Source: Longimicrobiales bacterium
GTDB lineage: Bacteria > Gemmatimonadota > Gemmatimonadetes > Longimicrobiales > Gaopeijiaceae
Reading direction: 5' to 3'
Assembly (NCBI GenBank): GCA_951828585.1
Contig: OX639991.1
Span: forward strand, 1,768,576-1,832,575
DNA: 64,000 nt
This document shows positions 20,644-28,833 of this stretch, piece by piece (within the stretch, counting starts at the first letter, position 1; every line of letters starts with the position of its first letter). The position numbers and the translations under genes are program-made. The notes beneath the pieces are model-generated. The model worked only from the letters and a program-made list of their open reading frames with translations. It did no database searches and was not told the origin of the DNA.

Positions 20644-20794
20644 CAGGGGTGGTCCCCGGCACGGCGAACGTCTGCTCCAACGGCTTGACGCTGCTTGCCC
20701 AGCAGGCAGGAGCAGGAGGCTGCGCACACGCCCATCATGAATTGCGCCTCATCGCGGCAGACTGACTCCGGGTAGGGATCATCGAAGAAGTGGC

Positions 20795-21483
20795 CTACGA
20801 GGGACAGGGTGCCCATGCGTACTGGTCCTCTCTCATCCAGTGTGTGACACGCGAGCCGACCAGACGCCTCGGGTCCATCGGATGCTTGGCGTGCGGGTTG
20901 TGGTACACTGTCAAAGCGTATTCGGCATCCGGACCGGACAGACCGTAAGGAACTGCGGCGCCTTCGAAGAACTCGCGCAGCACGGCGATGCAGGACACCG
21001 AAGTGTTCATGTCGTGAGCCAACTTCTTGCCCGGACCTGGTCGTTTGCGCCCGCGAACGATGGGTGAGCCCGGATTTGCCGAAACGTGGTACTCAATAAC
21101 ATCCAAACCGCGCATCGCGGTAAACACGGCGTAATGATCGTCGTGTAGTTCGCATGGAGTACGGTTGTACACCACCAGCATTCCCGGGTCTGACCCTCCA
21201 TGCGCCTTGAGCTGATCTGATTGTTGGCCTTCGAGATCACCTCACGCAGCCGTTGTCCTGGTTTGCCACCCAGCACTACCGACCCCGCTCCCTGCGCTGC
21301 TGTCCGTTCCTCTGGATTCGGATCGAATTGCTTGACCTCCACAACGATACCAGCACCATCCCGCAGCTGGAGGTAGAAATCCGGCACCTTCCTACCCGGG
21401 GCCACGGAGTGCTCGTCAATCTTGTCGACCGGCCAGCCTTGAGACTCGCAGAAGCGACAAAAGAGTTCTTCGGACTCGGTCAT
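20795..21483 (-). pseudogene. PD-(D/E)xK nuclease-like gene, frameshifted
   Basis: The ATG at 21483 (GGGGAG eight bases upstream) opens a protein with RKVPDFYLQL and GIVVEVKQF, the PD...ExK core of restriction-type nucleases. The frame loses sense after RRMEGQTR near 21195. The matching continuation (DPGMLVVYN, GLDVIEYHVS, HNTSVS-type region, LTVYHN) lies in another frame and runs to 20795. Restoring one base next to the GGG at 21194-21196 joins them. Either the gene is broken or the base is an assembly error. It lies between the DUF3226/57-aa genes and the DUF1156 gene in the island. Confidence 0.6.
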
Positions 21484-21575
21484 TCCGCGTTCTCCCCGAT
21501 ATGGCTGCGAATCGCGTGGCCGATTCGCTGAACGGACGGTTGGGTGGTTGGAATGGTGGGGTGGGCGGAAATCGC

Positions 21576-21749
21576 TCAAGCTGCCTCATTGGCCACCGAC
21601 CCCTTCCGCAGCGCGGGTTTGATGATCAGAGCGTGGCTGTCTTCGTACCGTTCCAGGTCGTCGTTTCCGGCCACGATGATGTCGACCGGGGCACCCTTGA
21701 CGACCAGCCGCTGGTAGATCCTCCCCCGCCAGTTGGCGCCGATGCACAC
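21576..21749 (-). CDS. unidentified 57-aa protein
   Basis: A GTG-started frame immediately after the DUF3226 stop and in the same frame as it, separated only by TGA plus two codons. The product (VCIGANWRGRIYQ..., GAPVDIIVAGNDDLERYED, SHALIIKPAL) has protein-like composition and codon use, unlike the alternative frames. I do not recognise the family. It could be a small coupled gene or the C-terminal tail of a longer DUF3226 protein cut by the stop. It ends just before the nuclease gene. Confidence 0.4.
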   Translation of the reverse strand: MCIGANWRGRIYQRLVVKGAPVDIIVAGNDDLERYEDSHALIIKPALRKGSVANEAA

Positions 21750-21755
21750 CGCCCT

Positions 21756-22397
21756 TCAACGGACGAGATCCGACAAGAACGACCGCACCCCATCCAGAGC
21801 CGGGTGGTCGAGATTCCAGTACCCCTTTTGAGCGGCCACGCCCACCGAGACGTGGGGGTCCGGCCGCGTCGCCAGGAAGGCATGGGCGAACGCCTTCTCG
21901 GGACGCTTGATCTCGGACTCGCCGTCGCGCGCGGCGCACTTCAGGAACTGGTCGATGCAATCGGCCACCGGTGTGCTCCTTACGGTCTCGCCGAGGACCG
22001 ATTCGAGCATTCCCGGTTTCTCGCCGTCCGGCAATACCAGCACGGATATGCATGGGTGGCCGGCGGCAACCGTGGCAGGCGGTCGGGGAGTGGGCAGTCC
22101 TGCGTTCTCCAGGGCATTGCGAACGCTCTTTAGAGCATCTCCCGCCGACTTCTCAGCATCTCGGACGATTCCGATTGCGGTTACGTTCGAAAAACCGGCC
22201 ATCTTGGCGAAGGCGGACACGAAACCCCGCAGCCCATCAACCCCACCGTAGTGCTGTATCTGAACTCTCTCGAGACCCACTTTCTGGAGGAGCGCCCAAA
22301 AAAAGTTAAAGTCATCCTTGCCTTCCACCAGGAGCTGGATGGGGTCCGTGATCGAAGTCGGCGGAAACTGAGCTACGGTCGAGCCTTCGCTACGCAT
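21756..22397 (-). CDS. DUF3226 Toprim-like protein
   Basis: A 213-aa protein with LLVEGKDDFNFF near residues 23-34 (Toprim acidic Glu) and IGIVRDAEKSAGDAL near residue 80 (second acidic cluster), typical of DUF3226. Toprim domains act as metal-dependent nucleases or ribonuclease-like effectors in OLD and PARIS systems. The gene starts 9 bp after the AAA ATPase gene, so the two likely form a sensor-effector pair. The domain call is good; effector activity is inference. Confidence 0.72.
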   Translation of the reverse strand: MRSEGSTVAQFPPTSITDPIQLLVEGKDDFNFFWALLQKVGLERVQIQHYGGVDGLRGFVSAFAKMAGFSNVTAIGIVRDAEKSAGDALKSVRNALENAGLPTPRPPATVAAGHPCISVLVLPDGEKPGMLESVLGETVRSTPVADCIDQFLKCAARDGESEIKRPEKAFAHAFLATRPDPHVSVGVAAQKGYWNLDHPALDGVRSFLSDLVR

Positions 22398-22406
22398 ACC
22401 GAGCCG

Positions 22407-23468
22407 TTACCTAACCTCGAGGCCGTGCTCGAGGGCACCCTCGATCGATTCTGAGTCGTACGTGACGCACTTGACCGCGTCATCGTCCACGTCTAGCCGA
22501 TGGAGCACGAAGTCGTGGCCGGGGGATGCGCGGTAGGCAGCGGCGATTGCCTCGTGGCTGTGTGTGGTCGCAATGACCTGCGTGGCGAACCGTTCCGCCG
22601 TCGTGTGGATGGCCTTCCAGACCCTCTCGAGAACCGAGTGGTGGAAGCCGTTCTCGATCTCGTCGACGAGCACCACGAGACCGCGCTTGTGCGCCATGGC
22701 CAGCACCAGCCTAGCCAATCGGTTCACGCCATCACCCAACACCGCAAGGGGAATCTGCTCGGGCAGGCCGATGTCCCCCCACAGCGTGTGCCCCCCCGGC
22801 CCGGCGAACCCGTCCAACGCCTGCAATCTGGGCTCGATGACCTGCAGCGCTTCCACGACGAGGCTGGCCTGCTTACGAACACGCAGCAGCCCCAATCGTT
22901 TGGCATCGTCCTGCGGATTGTCAGCGCAAGACTTGAGAATGACACAGGGAGCCACAAGCGGATCCCCTTTCACCTCCACTTTCGCACCGTCTTCGCCAAA
23001 CGATGCGTGGCTTCGGACGGATCTGGTGAATCGGCCCTTGTGAGCAGGCACGGCCAGCGCGAAATGCAATTCGGGTGACCCTTGGGCTCCCGGATGTGTA
23101 TCCCGACTCGCCGAAGCTCTTTCGAACCTCCCCGAATAGCGGTGTGTGATCTTCAAGTCGAGTGCACCGAGCACGCTGTGCGTGCCAGAGATGGACACTG
23201 GCTGCGACAAGTCGAGATCCGAGAACATGGGTCCCCACAGGGCCCGTGAGTTTTCGTCTGGATGGGCGCCAGTGCTGACGCCCCCCCGCACCACGTTCCC
23301 GTTAATGGCTGCCTGCGCGCTACCCCCGTGAGCCAGCAGGAACACCGCCTCCAGTAGGCTCGTCTTCCCCGAGTTGTTCCGGCCGGCGACCAAGTTAACC
23401 TGTCCCAGTCGTTTGACCTCCAGCGACTTGAGGCCACGATATCCCGCCACCTTGAGCGAAGTGAACAC
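22407..23468 (-). CDS. AAA (OLD/ABC-type) ATPase paired with DUF3226
   Basis: Protein of about 353 aa from a GTG. Walker A GRNNSGKTS lies near residue 30, Walker B LVVLVDEIENGFHH and the switch region VIATTHSHE near the C-terminus, and LAVLGDGVNRLARL is a signature-like segment. The fold is the AAA_15/AAA_21 ATPase of OLD-like systems. The open frame extends 430 bp upstream, but that part overlaps the methyltransferase stump in another frame and has no ATPase similarity; an ATG at 23603 is the alternative start. The Toprim-like gene follows 9 bp downstream. Confidence 0.75.
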   Translation of the reverse strand: MFTSLKVAGYRGLKSLEVKRLGQVNLVAGRNNSGKTSLLEAVFLLAHGGSAQAAINGNVVRGGVSTGAHPDENSRALWGPMFSDLDLSQPVSISGTHSVLGALDLKITHRYSGRFERASASRDTHPGAQGSPELHFALAVPAHKGRFTRSVRSHASFGEDGAKVEVKGDPLVAPCVILKSCADNPQDDAKRLGLLRVRKQASLVVEALQVIEPRLQALDGFAGPGGHTLWGDIGLPEQIPLAVLGDGVNRLARLVLAMAHKRGLVVLVDEIENGFHHSVLERVWKAIHTTAERFATQVIATTHSHEAIAAAYRASPGHDFVLHRLDVDDDAVKCVTYDSESIEGALEHGLEVR

Positions 23469-23475
23469 GGGCCGG

Positions 23476-23904
23476 CTACCGTCTTGCGACCGCGAATGCG
23501 GCCCAGCAACCGAGCAGACCGCCGTCCCCAGCCTCACCCAAGCTTGCCAATCTGGCCGCCCTGCGTTCCACCTGTTCGCCCTCCATTGATCCAAAGTCCT
23601 CATGTCCAAGGACCCAATGTACCCCCGCCAGTCTACCGCGCGACCCTTGGTCTTGCCCAACGACACGTGACCTGAGCCCGCCGATTCCGCAAAACAGATC
23701 GACCACCGCCCATCCGGGAACTGGGATCGATTGCTCCGCCGCAGTATCGGTGAGCTGCCCACGGCTTCCGCCGGCCTCCACTCGCGCCGCAGGCGATGGC
23801 GGCCTCGGCGCGCTCCAGACGGAGTGGCAGAATCTCGTTCCACCCCCCACCGAGGCGTCCGGTTGCTTGCGCGCCACGCCCCGCAGTCTCTGGATCTCAC
23901 TCAT
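23476..23904 (-). pseudogene. C5 cytosine methyltransferase stump
   Basis: The frame starts with an ATG that overlaps the zeta-kinase stop by several bases and reaches VVDLFCGIGGL (residues 67-77), the SAM-binding motif I of Dcm-type enzymes. The usual continuation and all later motifs (PCQ, ENV, TRD) are absent; the frame stops about 65 codons later with no recognisable content. Best read as the 5' remnant of a methyltransferase gene whose body was deleted when the AAA/DUF3226 genes came to lie here. The motif is short, so confidence is moderate. Confidence 0.5.
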
Positions 23905-24742
23905 CGGCGTGCCTCACCGTGGCTGTGTGTTGGTCGCTCCCTATTGGCGACCCTGCCGATCCGTCCCTGTCACGCCCTCGGTCTGACTTGTCACGGGCTT
24001 CGCCATCCCGCACGGCCGCCGCCCGCGCCATCGCCACCTCCTGCGCCCGGGCGAGTGCGGCGGTTACGCTCTTCACCGACGGCTCGCCCTCCGGGAACCT
24101 GCCTGGATGTCCTGTCATTTGTGATCTCCTGGTCGTTTCGTATGCGCGCCCCCAGTCGGCTGTCGTCCGGTGCGACTCGAGGTCCCGGCGTTCCATTGAT
24201 TGTCCGGCAGCGCGTGGCTCACGGACACCCTGCCAGCCCGGTGACTGTTCGATGAGTAGCGGCGGACGCACCGAACTGTCGTACACCAGCCATTCGTTGG
24301 CAAATTCCCGGTAGAGCTCGCGAAAGTTCGTCCAACTTCGTCCAAAACGGCGGCGCACCACGGCCTCGGGGATGTCGTGCCCGCCTTCCTTCACCCGCTG
24401 GGCGACCCGCTTGACGGAGTACCCCGCCGACGGAAGCCGAAGATAGATGATCGCGACACTGTAACCCTTCTCCTGCCAGTGCCGGATCCGCTTTGCATAG
24501 GCCCGTCCGCTCAGCGTGGTCTCGACGGCGAAGTCCGTCCCGCTGGCGACGTACGCCGCCATCTGCCGAAGCGCGATCCGCCCGGCCTCCTGTGCAGCTG
24601 CGGCCGGATCTCGGGGATTCAGTCCCGCGGCGATGTCGTCGCCGTTCACGAAGGGTCGCCCAGCACCCTCCTTCTTCAGATACTCCTTCGCGAACGTCGA
24701 CTTTCCCGCCCCGTTCGGCCCCGCGATCACGATGATCCTCAC
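23897..24742 (-). CDS. zeta-toxin-type kinase
   Basis: A GTG start overlapping the NOV_C stop (GTGA) gives 281 aa. Walker A AGPNGAGKST is at residues 6-15; NGDDIAAGLNP and DFAVETTLSGR are diagnostic of zeta-like kinases, which phosphorylate UDP-N-acetylglucosamine or other small molecules; GGHDIPEAVVRRRF is the lid region. The canonical fold ends near residue 170. The rest is Arg/Ala-rich and may be a separate small gene, since the in-frame ATG at 24118 has its own AGGAG. No epsilon-type antitoxin gene is visible nearby. Confidence 0.75.
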   Translation of the reverse strand: MRIIVIAGPNGAGKSTFAKEYLKKEGAGRPFVNGDDIAAGLNPRDPAAAAQEAGRIALRQMAAYVASGTDFAVETTLSGRAYAKRIRHWQEKGYSVAIIYLRLPSAGYSVKRVAQRVKEGGHDIPEAVVRRRFGRSWTNFRELYREFANEWLVYDSSVRPPLLIEQSPGWQGVREPRAAGQSMERRDLESHRTTADWGRAYETTRRSQMTGHPGRFPEGEPSVKSVTAALARAQEVAMARAAAVRDGEARDKSDRGRDRDGSAGSPIGSDQHTATVRHADE

Positions 24743-25518
24743 CCGTCCACCTCCGCCGCCCCCAACACCTCCCCCACGGAGATCCTCATCCGGGTCGTTT
24801 TCTTCGCGACCAGCTTGGAAAACGGATCCCGCACCCGCACGAGCTGCGGTGCGGAGGTCGCACAATCCAGAACCACGTACAGCCAGTATTCCTCGCCCAG
24901 ATTGCACGCCGCCCGGAATTCGTTGTCCTCCATCCGGACCCCGCTCCGCCCCGCCCGGCCCTTCACCTCGATGTGGCGCTTCCCGCCGTCGGCATACACC
25001 GCCAGCAGGTCGAACCCGGGGTGATCGCCCAGCCCCGCCATGCGCGCTAGCGGCGGCGTCGACACATCCTTGACCGTGGCCCCTCGGTCCCGTTCCCACT
25101 CGGTGGCGATCGCCATGGCGATCTTCTCGACATCGGCGTTGAAGGCCTCCCTCTCTTCGTCACCGGTCGGCGGCAATACCAGAGCGTGCGCCAGGAACCG
25201 CACGGAACCGGCAATGATTCGCCGGGGCGCGGCTTCGAGTTCCTGGAGCGCCAGCCTCCGTTCCTCACCGAGCGCCCTCTGCCGCCGCACCACCTCTTCC
25301 TTCTCGTGCTGATTGGCCTGCGGGTTCTTCGCCAACTTGCTGCGAAGTCCGGCGAGTTCGGCTGCGCGCAGGTTGAAGTTGATCCCGATCCGTTCCCGCC
25401 GCCGGGGAAGTTCCGCCTTCACCGTCTCACGCCTGGCTTCCGCCCTGCGGAGCGCTTCCTCCTCAAGACGGGTCGCCGCATCGACCCGAAACGCCGCGGC
25501 CCGTCCCGCCAGCGGCAC
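24739..25518 (-). CDS. DUF3883 / NOV_C domain, detached C-terminus of the helicase
   Basis: A 259-aa frame from a GTG. Residues 20-90 are a charged coiled coil (RLEEEALRRAEARR...). Residues 160-235 form the NOV_C (DUF3883) domain, with GFDLLAV and HIEVKGRAG (a PD-ExK-like IEVKG) and EEYWLYVV. In many defence helicases this domain is the C-terminus of the same polypeptide. Its own frame continues sensibly upstream of the GTG (PSVQGTPHIPPGAVPLAG) into the point where the helicase frame loses sense. It is therefore probably one gene split by a single-base frameshift near 25555-25560. The zeta gene follows with a 4-bp overlap. Confidence 0.72.
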   Translation of the reverse strand: MPLAGRAAAFRVDAATRLEEEALRRAEARRETVKAELPRRRERIGINFNLRAAELAGLRSKLAKNPQANQHEKEEVVRRQRALGEERRLALQELEAAPRRIIAGSVRFLAHALVLPPTGDEEREAFNADVEKIAMAIATEWERDRGATVKDVSTPPLARMAGLGDHPGFDLLAVYADGGKRHIEVKGRAGRSGVRMEDNEFRAACNLGEEYWLYVVLDCATSAPQLVRVRDPFSKLVAKKTTRMRISVGEVLGAAEVDG

Positions 25519-28364
25519 CGCGCCCGGCGGGATGTGCGGCGTGCCCTGAACTGAAGGAATGCGAATGCCTGCAGCGATGTCCCGGACACCTTCCCTTCAT
25601 CGCCTTGCCGCAGACTCACCAACGCGCGCTCGAGGGTGTCCCTCGGCGCGGTCTCCGCATTCTCCCCCTCCGCCTCCACGCTGACCTCGCCCAGGTGAAG
25701 CAGATAGGGCACCTCGGTGCGCGGATCGACGAAGATCGCCCCCCGCGCCGCCTCGCGTCGGCACGCAGCGAGAACCTGGCCGCACATCGCGTCGAACACG
25801 GGCTCCCCCGGATGAAGCCAGATGCTGCGCTCCCCCGCTTCCGGCCGCCGGACGCGGAGGCGCTCCCTGGCGTTCGCCGGGTATTCCTCCAGCGCGTGCA
25901 GCAACGGATCGAGCGCCCCCTGCCGCGTGGGCACCAGCGTGAAGGAGCCGTCGAGGTTTCCCTGGACTTCAAGACCGAGAAGCGGCGAGGCGTGCTCGAC
26001 GAACCGTCGCACGTAGGCGGGGAGCAGGTGCAGGTACCGTTCGCGGTCGACTTCGCCCTTGAGCGTGTCCAGGCGGCGGGCCACATCGCCGCTCTTGCCG
26101 TAGTGCTGCTCCTCCTTGTCGCCGATCCCGCGCACGGCGTCTTCCGTGAGGGTCTCCTCGATCCGCTTGCGAGCGCGCCGCTCGCCCTCGTCGCTTAGCG
26201 CCTCGCGCATATGCCGGCGCAACGACTTGTTCTCGAACAGGCGGCCGATCACGTCGAACACCTTGTCCGATCGTAGCGCCTCGCGGATTGCGTCAAGCCG
26301 TTCGAGCAGCACCCTGAGCACACGGCCTTCCCTGGTACCTGCCGAAACCAGGTTGACGATGCGCACATCGTGCTTTTGGCCGTAGCGGTGAATGCGGCCC
26401 ATCCGCTGCTCCAGGCGAGCCGGGTTCCAGGGGATGTCGTAGTTGACCATCAGGCGGCAGAACTGAAGGTTGATGCCCTCGCCCGCGGCGTCGGTCGCGA
26501 CGAGGAAACGGGCGCCCGCCGGGTCGCGGAAGCGTTCCACCTGCTCCTCGCGCTCCTCCCACGGCATCGCGCCGTGAATTGTGGCGACCTGACCCGCGTA
26601 GCCAAGCGCTTCGAGCCGTGTTACGAGGTAGTCGACGGTGTCACGGTGCTCACTGAACACCAGCCATTTCTCGTTGGAATGGCCGGGGTCCTCCAGGACT
26701 TCGCGGAGCCGTTCGAACTTCGACTCCTGGCCCGACTGAATGAGTCGGCGGGCCCGCCTGCGCAGATCGTGCAGGGTCTGAATCTCGTCGCGGAGTTCAT
26801 CGATGGTGACCGCGACCACCGCGCCGAGCACCGCGTCCTCGTAGTCCTCGTGCCGCTCGCGGGCTCCGTCGTCGCCCAGGTCGTCAGCAGCGTCGTGCTG
26901 GTCGAAGTAGTCCGCCCGGTACTTGGAGTCGAGGGCCGTTTGGGCGCTGCGAAGTCCCCTGGAGTCTATGCGCCCGGCTTCGAGATCCGCAATCAGCACA
27001 CGGACCTTCTCGATCCGCCGTTCGAACGACTTGAGCAGAGCCCACGTCGAGCTGGCCAGTCTTCGCTGGAAGACACCCATGGCGAGCTTGGCGGCTTGCT
27101 GGTTGCCGGTGGCCAGGTTGTAGGAATGCTGCAGGTAGGACGTAGTGCGCTCGTAGAGTGTCTGTTCGCCGTTCGGTCCCGGTGTGAGGTCGTACCCGAA
27201 GGTGTCGCACAGCCGTTCGCGAAAGAGGGGCCGTCCCTCGAAGTCGAGCATCTCTTCCTTCGTGCGCCGGATGAAGTACCGGGGCCGACTACTCCGCGGA
27301 AACCGCCGAAACGCCTCTTCGGCCCCGAAGACCCGGTGGTCGAGCAGGCGCCAAAGGTGGTGGTAGGGAGACTCTTTCCCCATGTGCGGCGTCGCCGTCA
27401 GAAGCAGGAGGTGACGGGCCGACCAGGAGAGACGGGTGTATTCCGGCGCGGCCGGGCAGCCAGCCAGCGCTTCGGCGAGCTTGTACCGCTGGGTCTTCTC
27501 CACTCGGCCGCTGTGAGCCGTGGCGCTGAGCTTGTGAGCTTCGTCGAAGACCACAAGGTCGTACGGTGCCGTATCGGCTTCGGCCAGGGCGGCGAAGGCG
27601 GTTTCCCCCCGAATCGTGTCGAGCGATACGATGGCGAGGTTGCCGCGCGGACCCGCGAACGGATTGCGGGCCCGAGTGTCCGAGCCCGCGACGATGCGGA
27701 AGTGAAGGCGGAACAGCGTCCGCAGTTCTCGTTCCCAGTTGCCCACCAGCCCGGCGGGCGGGATCACCAGCACGCGCCGGATCCGGCCGCGCATGAGCAT
27801 TTCGCGGACGTAGAGTCCGGTCATGATGGTCTTGCCGGCGCCCGCATCGTCCGCCAGCAGGAAACGGAGCGGATCCTGGTGCACCATGTGGTCGTAGACC
27901 GCGATGCGCTGGTGCGGCAGGGAGTCGATTCGGGAGATCTCGCTGGCGAAGGCCGGATTGTACTGGTAGCCGTGAGTGAGACGCAGGCATTCGGCGAAGA
28001 GGGAGACGCGGTCCGGGTCGCCGTTGAAGTCGAGTGGGGGGTGGTCCATCCGGTTTTCCTGGCCGCCTGCCCAGGTTGCTGGCGTGTCGCCGGGTTTCCG
28101 GCGGGCCGCCTTGCGGGCGACTTCGCTCTCGATCTCTCTCAGGCTTGCGAGCGCGAGCCGCCGGGGCCGGGACTGTCCGGTTTCCCACCGGTGGACAGTA
28201 ATCACGGATACTCCGACGCGGGCTGCGAAGTCCTCCTGGGTGAGGTTCAGGTGTCGTCGGAGGCGGCGAACACGGGCCGGGAGGCCAGTCGGCGCAGCAT
28301 TCGGTGCCGCTGGGTCTGCCAACGCGTCGCGGGAAGGGCGCTCTGTGTGTGACTCAGGGTCCAT
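25419..28364 (-). CDS. XRE-HTH-SNF2 helicase, BrxHII/DrmD-like
   Basis: 981 aa. Residues 29-80 are an XRE helix-turn-helix (LTQEDFAARVGVSVITVHRW). The SNF2/SF2 core follows: motif I DDAGAGKT (172-179), motif II DEAHKLS, motif III LLTATPHMG, and motifs V/VI (ATDAAGEGIN, QRMGRIHRYGQ). The last 33 or so residues (after FAFLQ) are Arg-rich noise produced by the frameshift described under the NOV_C entry. It is the first gene of the island; the fused DNA-binding domain could allow autoregulation at the boxes around 28512-28581. ATP-dependent DNA translocation is expected for the core; the role in defence is inferred from context. Confidence 0.85.
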   Translation of the reverse strand: MDPESHTERPSRDALADPAAPNAAPTGLPARVRRLRRHLNLTQEDFAARVGVSVITVHRWETGQSRPRRLALASLREIESEVARKAARRKPGDTPATWAGGQENRMDHPPLDFNGDPDRVSLFAECLRLTHGYQYNPAFASEISRIDSLPHQRIAVYDHMVHQDPLRFLLADDAGAGKTIMTGLYVREMLMRGRIRRVLVIPPAGLVGNWERELRTLFRLHFRIVAGSDTRARNPFAGPRGNLAIVSLDTIRGETAFAALAEADTAPYDLVVFDEAHKLSATAHSGRVEKTQRYKLAEALAGCPAAPEYTRLSWSARHLLLLTATPHMGKESPYHHLWRLLDHRVFGAEEAFRRFPRSSRPRYFIRRTKEEMLDFEGRPLFRERLCDTFGYDLTPGPNGEQTLYERTTSYLQHSYNLATGNQQAAKLAMGVFQRRLASSTWALLKSFERRIEKVRVLIADLEAGRIDSRGLRSAQTALDSKYRADYFDQHDAADDLGDDGARERHEDYEDAVLGAVVAVTIDELRDEIQTLHDLRRRARRLIQSGQESKFERLREVLEDPGHSNEKWLVFSEHRDTVDYLVTRLEALGYAGQVATIHGAMPWEEREEQVERFRDPAGARFLVATDAAGEGINLQFCRLMVNYDIPWNPARLEQRMGRIHRYGQKHDVRIVNLVSAGTREGRVLRVLLERLDAIREALRSDKVFDVIGRLFENKSLRRHMREALSDEGERRARKRIEETLTEDAVRGIGDKEEQHYGKSGDVARRLDTLKGEVDRERYLHLLPAYVRRFVEHASPLLGLEVQGNLDGSFTLVPTRQGALDPLLHALEEYPANARERLRVRRPEAGERSIWLHPGEPVFDAMCGQVLAACRREAARGAIFVDPRTEVPYLLHLGEVSVEAEGENAETAPRDTLERALVSLRQGDEGKVSGTSLQAFAFLQFRARRTSRRARCRWRDGPRRFGSMRRPVLRRKRSAGRKPGVRR

Positions 28365-28511
28365 GTAGCACTATCGTGGGATCTTCTCACGAGCGCAAGA
28401 TGCCATCCGAGATGACGTTGGATCGCATCTATCATTTGATATGTTGGTGGCGCCACCCAACCGCATGCCCGCCCGAGTGGGGGGATGTCTCACCTCTCTG
28501 GAACACGGGCC

Positions 28512-28581
28512 GTCTTACGTTTATTCTGTCGTTCGATCAATAGTCTTGCGATTTTCGGTTCGGCCACTAGATTGTCTTGCG
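28512..28581 (+). promoter_or_regulatory. boundary repeat B: three GTCTTRCG boxes at 31-bp spacing
   Basis: GTCTTACG at 28512, GTCTTGCG at 28543 and GTCTTGCG at 28574 are exactly 31 bp apart (about three helical turns), so a protein would meet them on one DNA face. They lie in the 262-bp divergent region between the helicase (minus) and vapB (plus). The first two match repeat A at 13744-13782. Likely reading: operator for VapBC or for the XRE domain of the helicase. Alternative: end repeats of the island. Confidence 0.5.
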
Positions 28582-28626
28582 CATCCGTTTCGCCGATTCA
28601 TCCAATTCCGCCACTTGGAGACCCCC

Positions 28627-28833
28627 ATGACCATCGTCACCATCTCCTCCCGCTACCAGATCGTCATCCCCAAGGACGTGCGCGAGAAGCTGGCCCTCCG
28701 CCCCGGCCAGAAGGTGCAGGCCCTCCCCTTCAAGGGACGCGTCGAGCTGATCCCCCTCGATCCCATCGAAGCCGCCCGCGGCTTCGTCCGCGGCATCGAC
28801 ACCACGGTCCCGCGCGACGGAGACCGGCTGTGA
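28627..28833 (+). CDS. vapB: AbrB/MazE-type antitoxin
   Basis: 68 residues with an N-terminal SpoVT/AbrB swapped-hairpin domain (MTIVTISSRYQIVIPKDVRE, LRPGQKV) and a charged tail that would bind a toxin. The ATG has GGAG six bases upstream. Its stop overlaps the GTG of the PIN toxin (GTGA), the standard antitoxin-first arrangement. Such antitoxins repress their own promoter; the phased boxes upstream are candidate sites. Confidence 0.85.
   Translation: MTIVTISSRYQIVIPKDVREKLALRPGQKVQALPFKGRVELIPLDPIEAARGFVRGIDTTVPRDGDRL

Noticed and set aside
22407-23900. 497-residue version of the AAA ATPase
   Set aside because: The extra N-terminal 144 residues overlap the methyltransferase stump in another frame and resemble no ATPase.
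26370-28352. 660-codon plus-strand frame opposite the SNF2 helicase
   Set aside because: No recognisable domain, while the minus strand has all helicase motifs.
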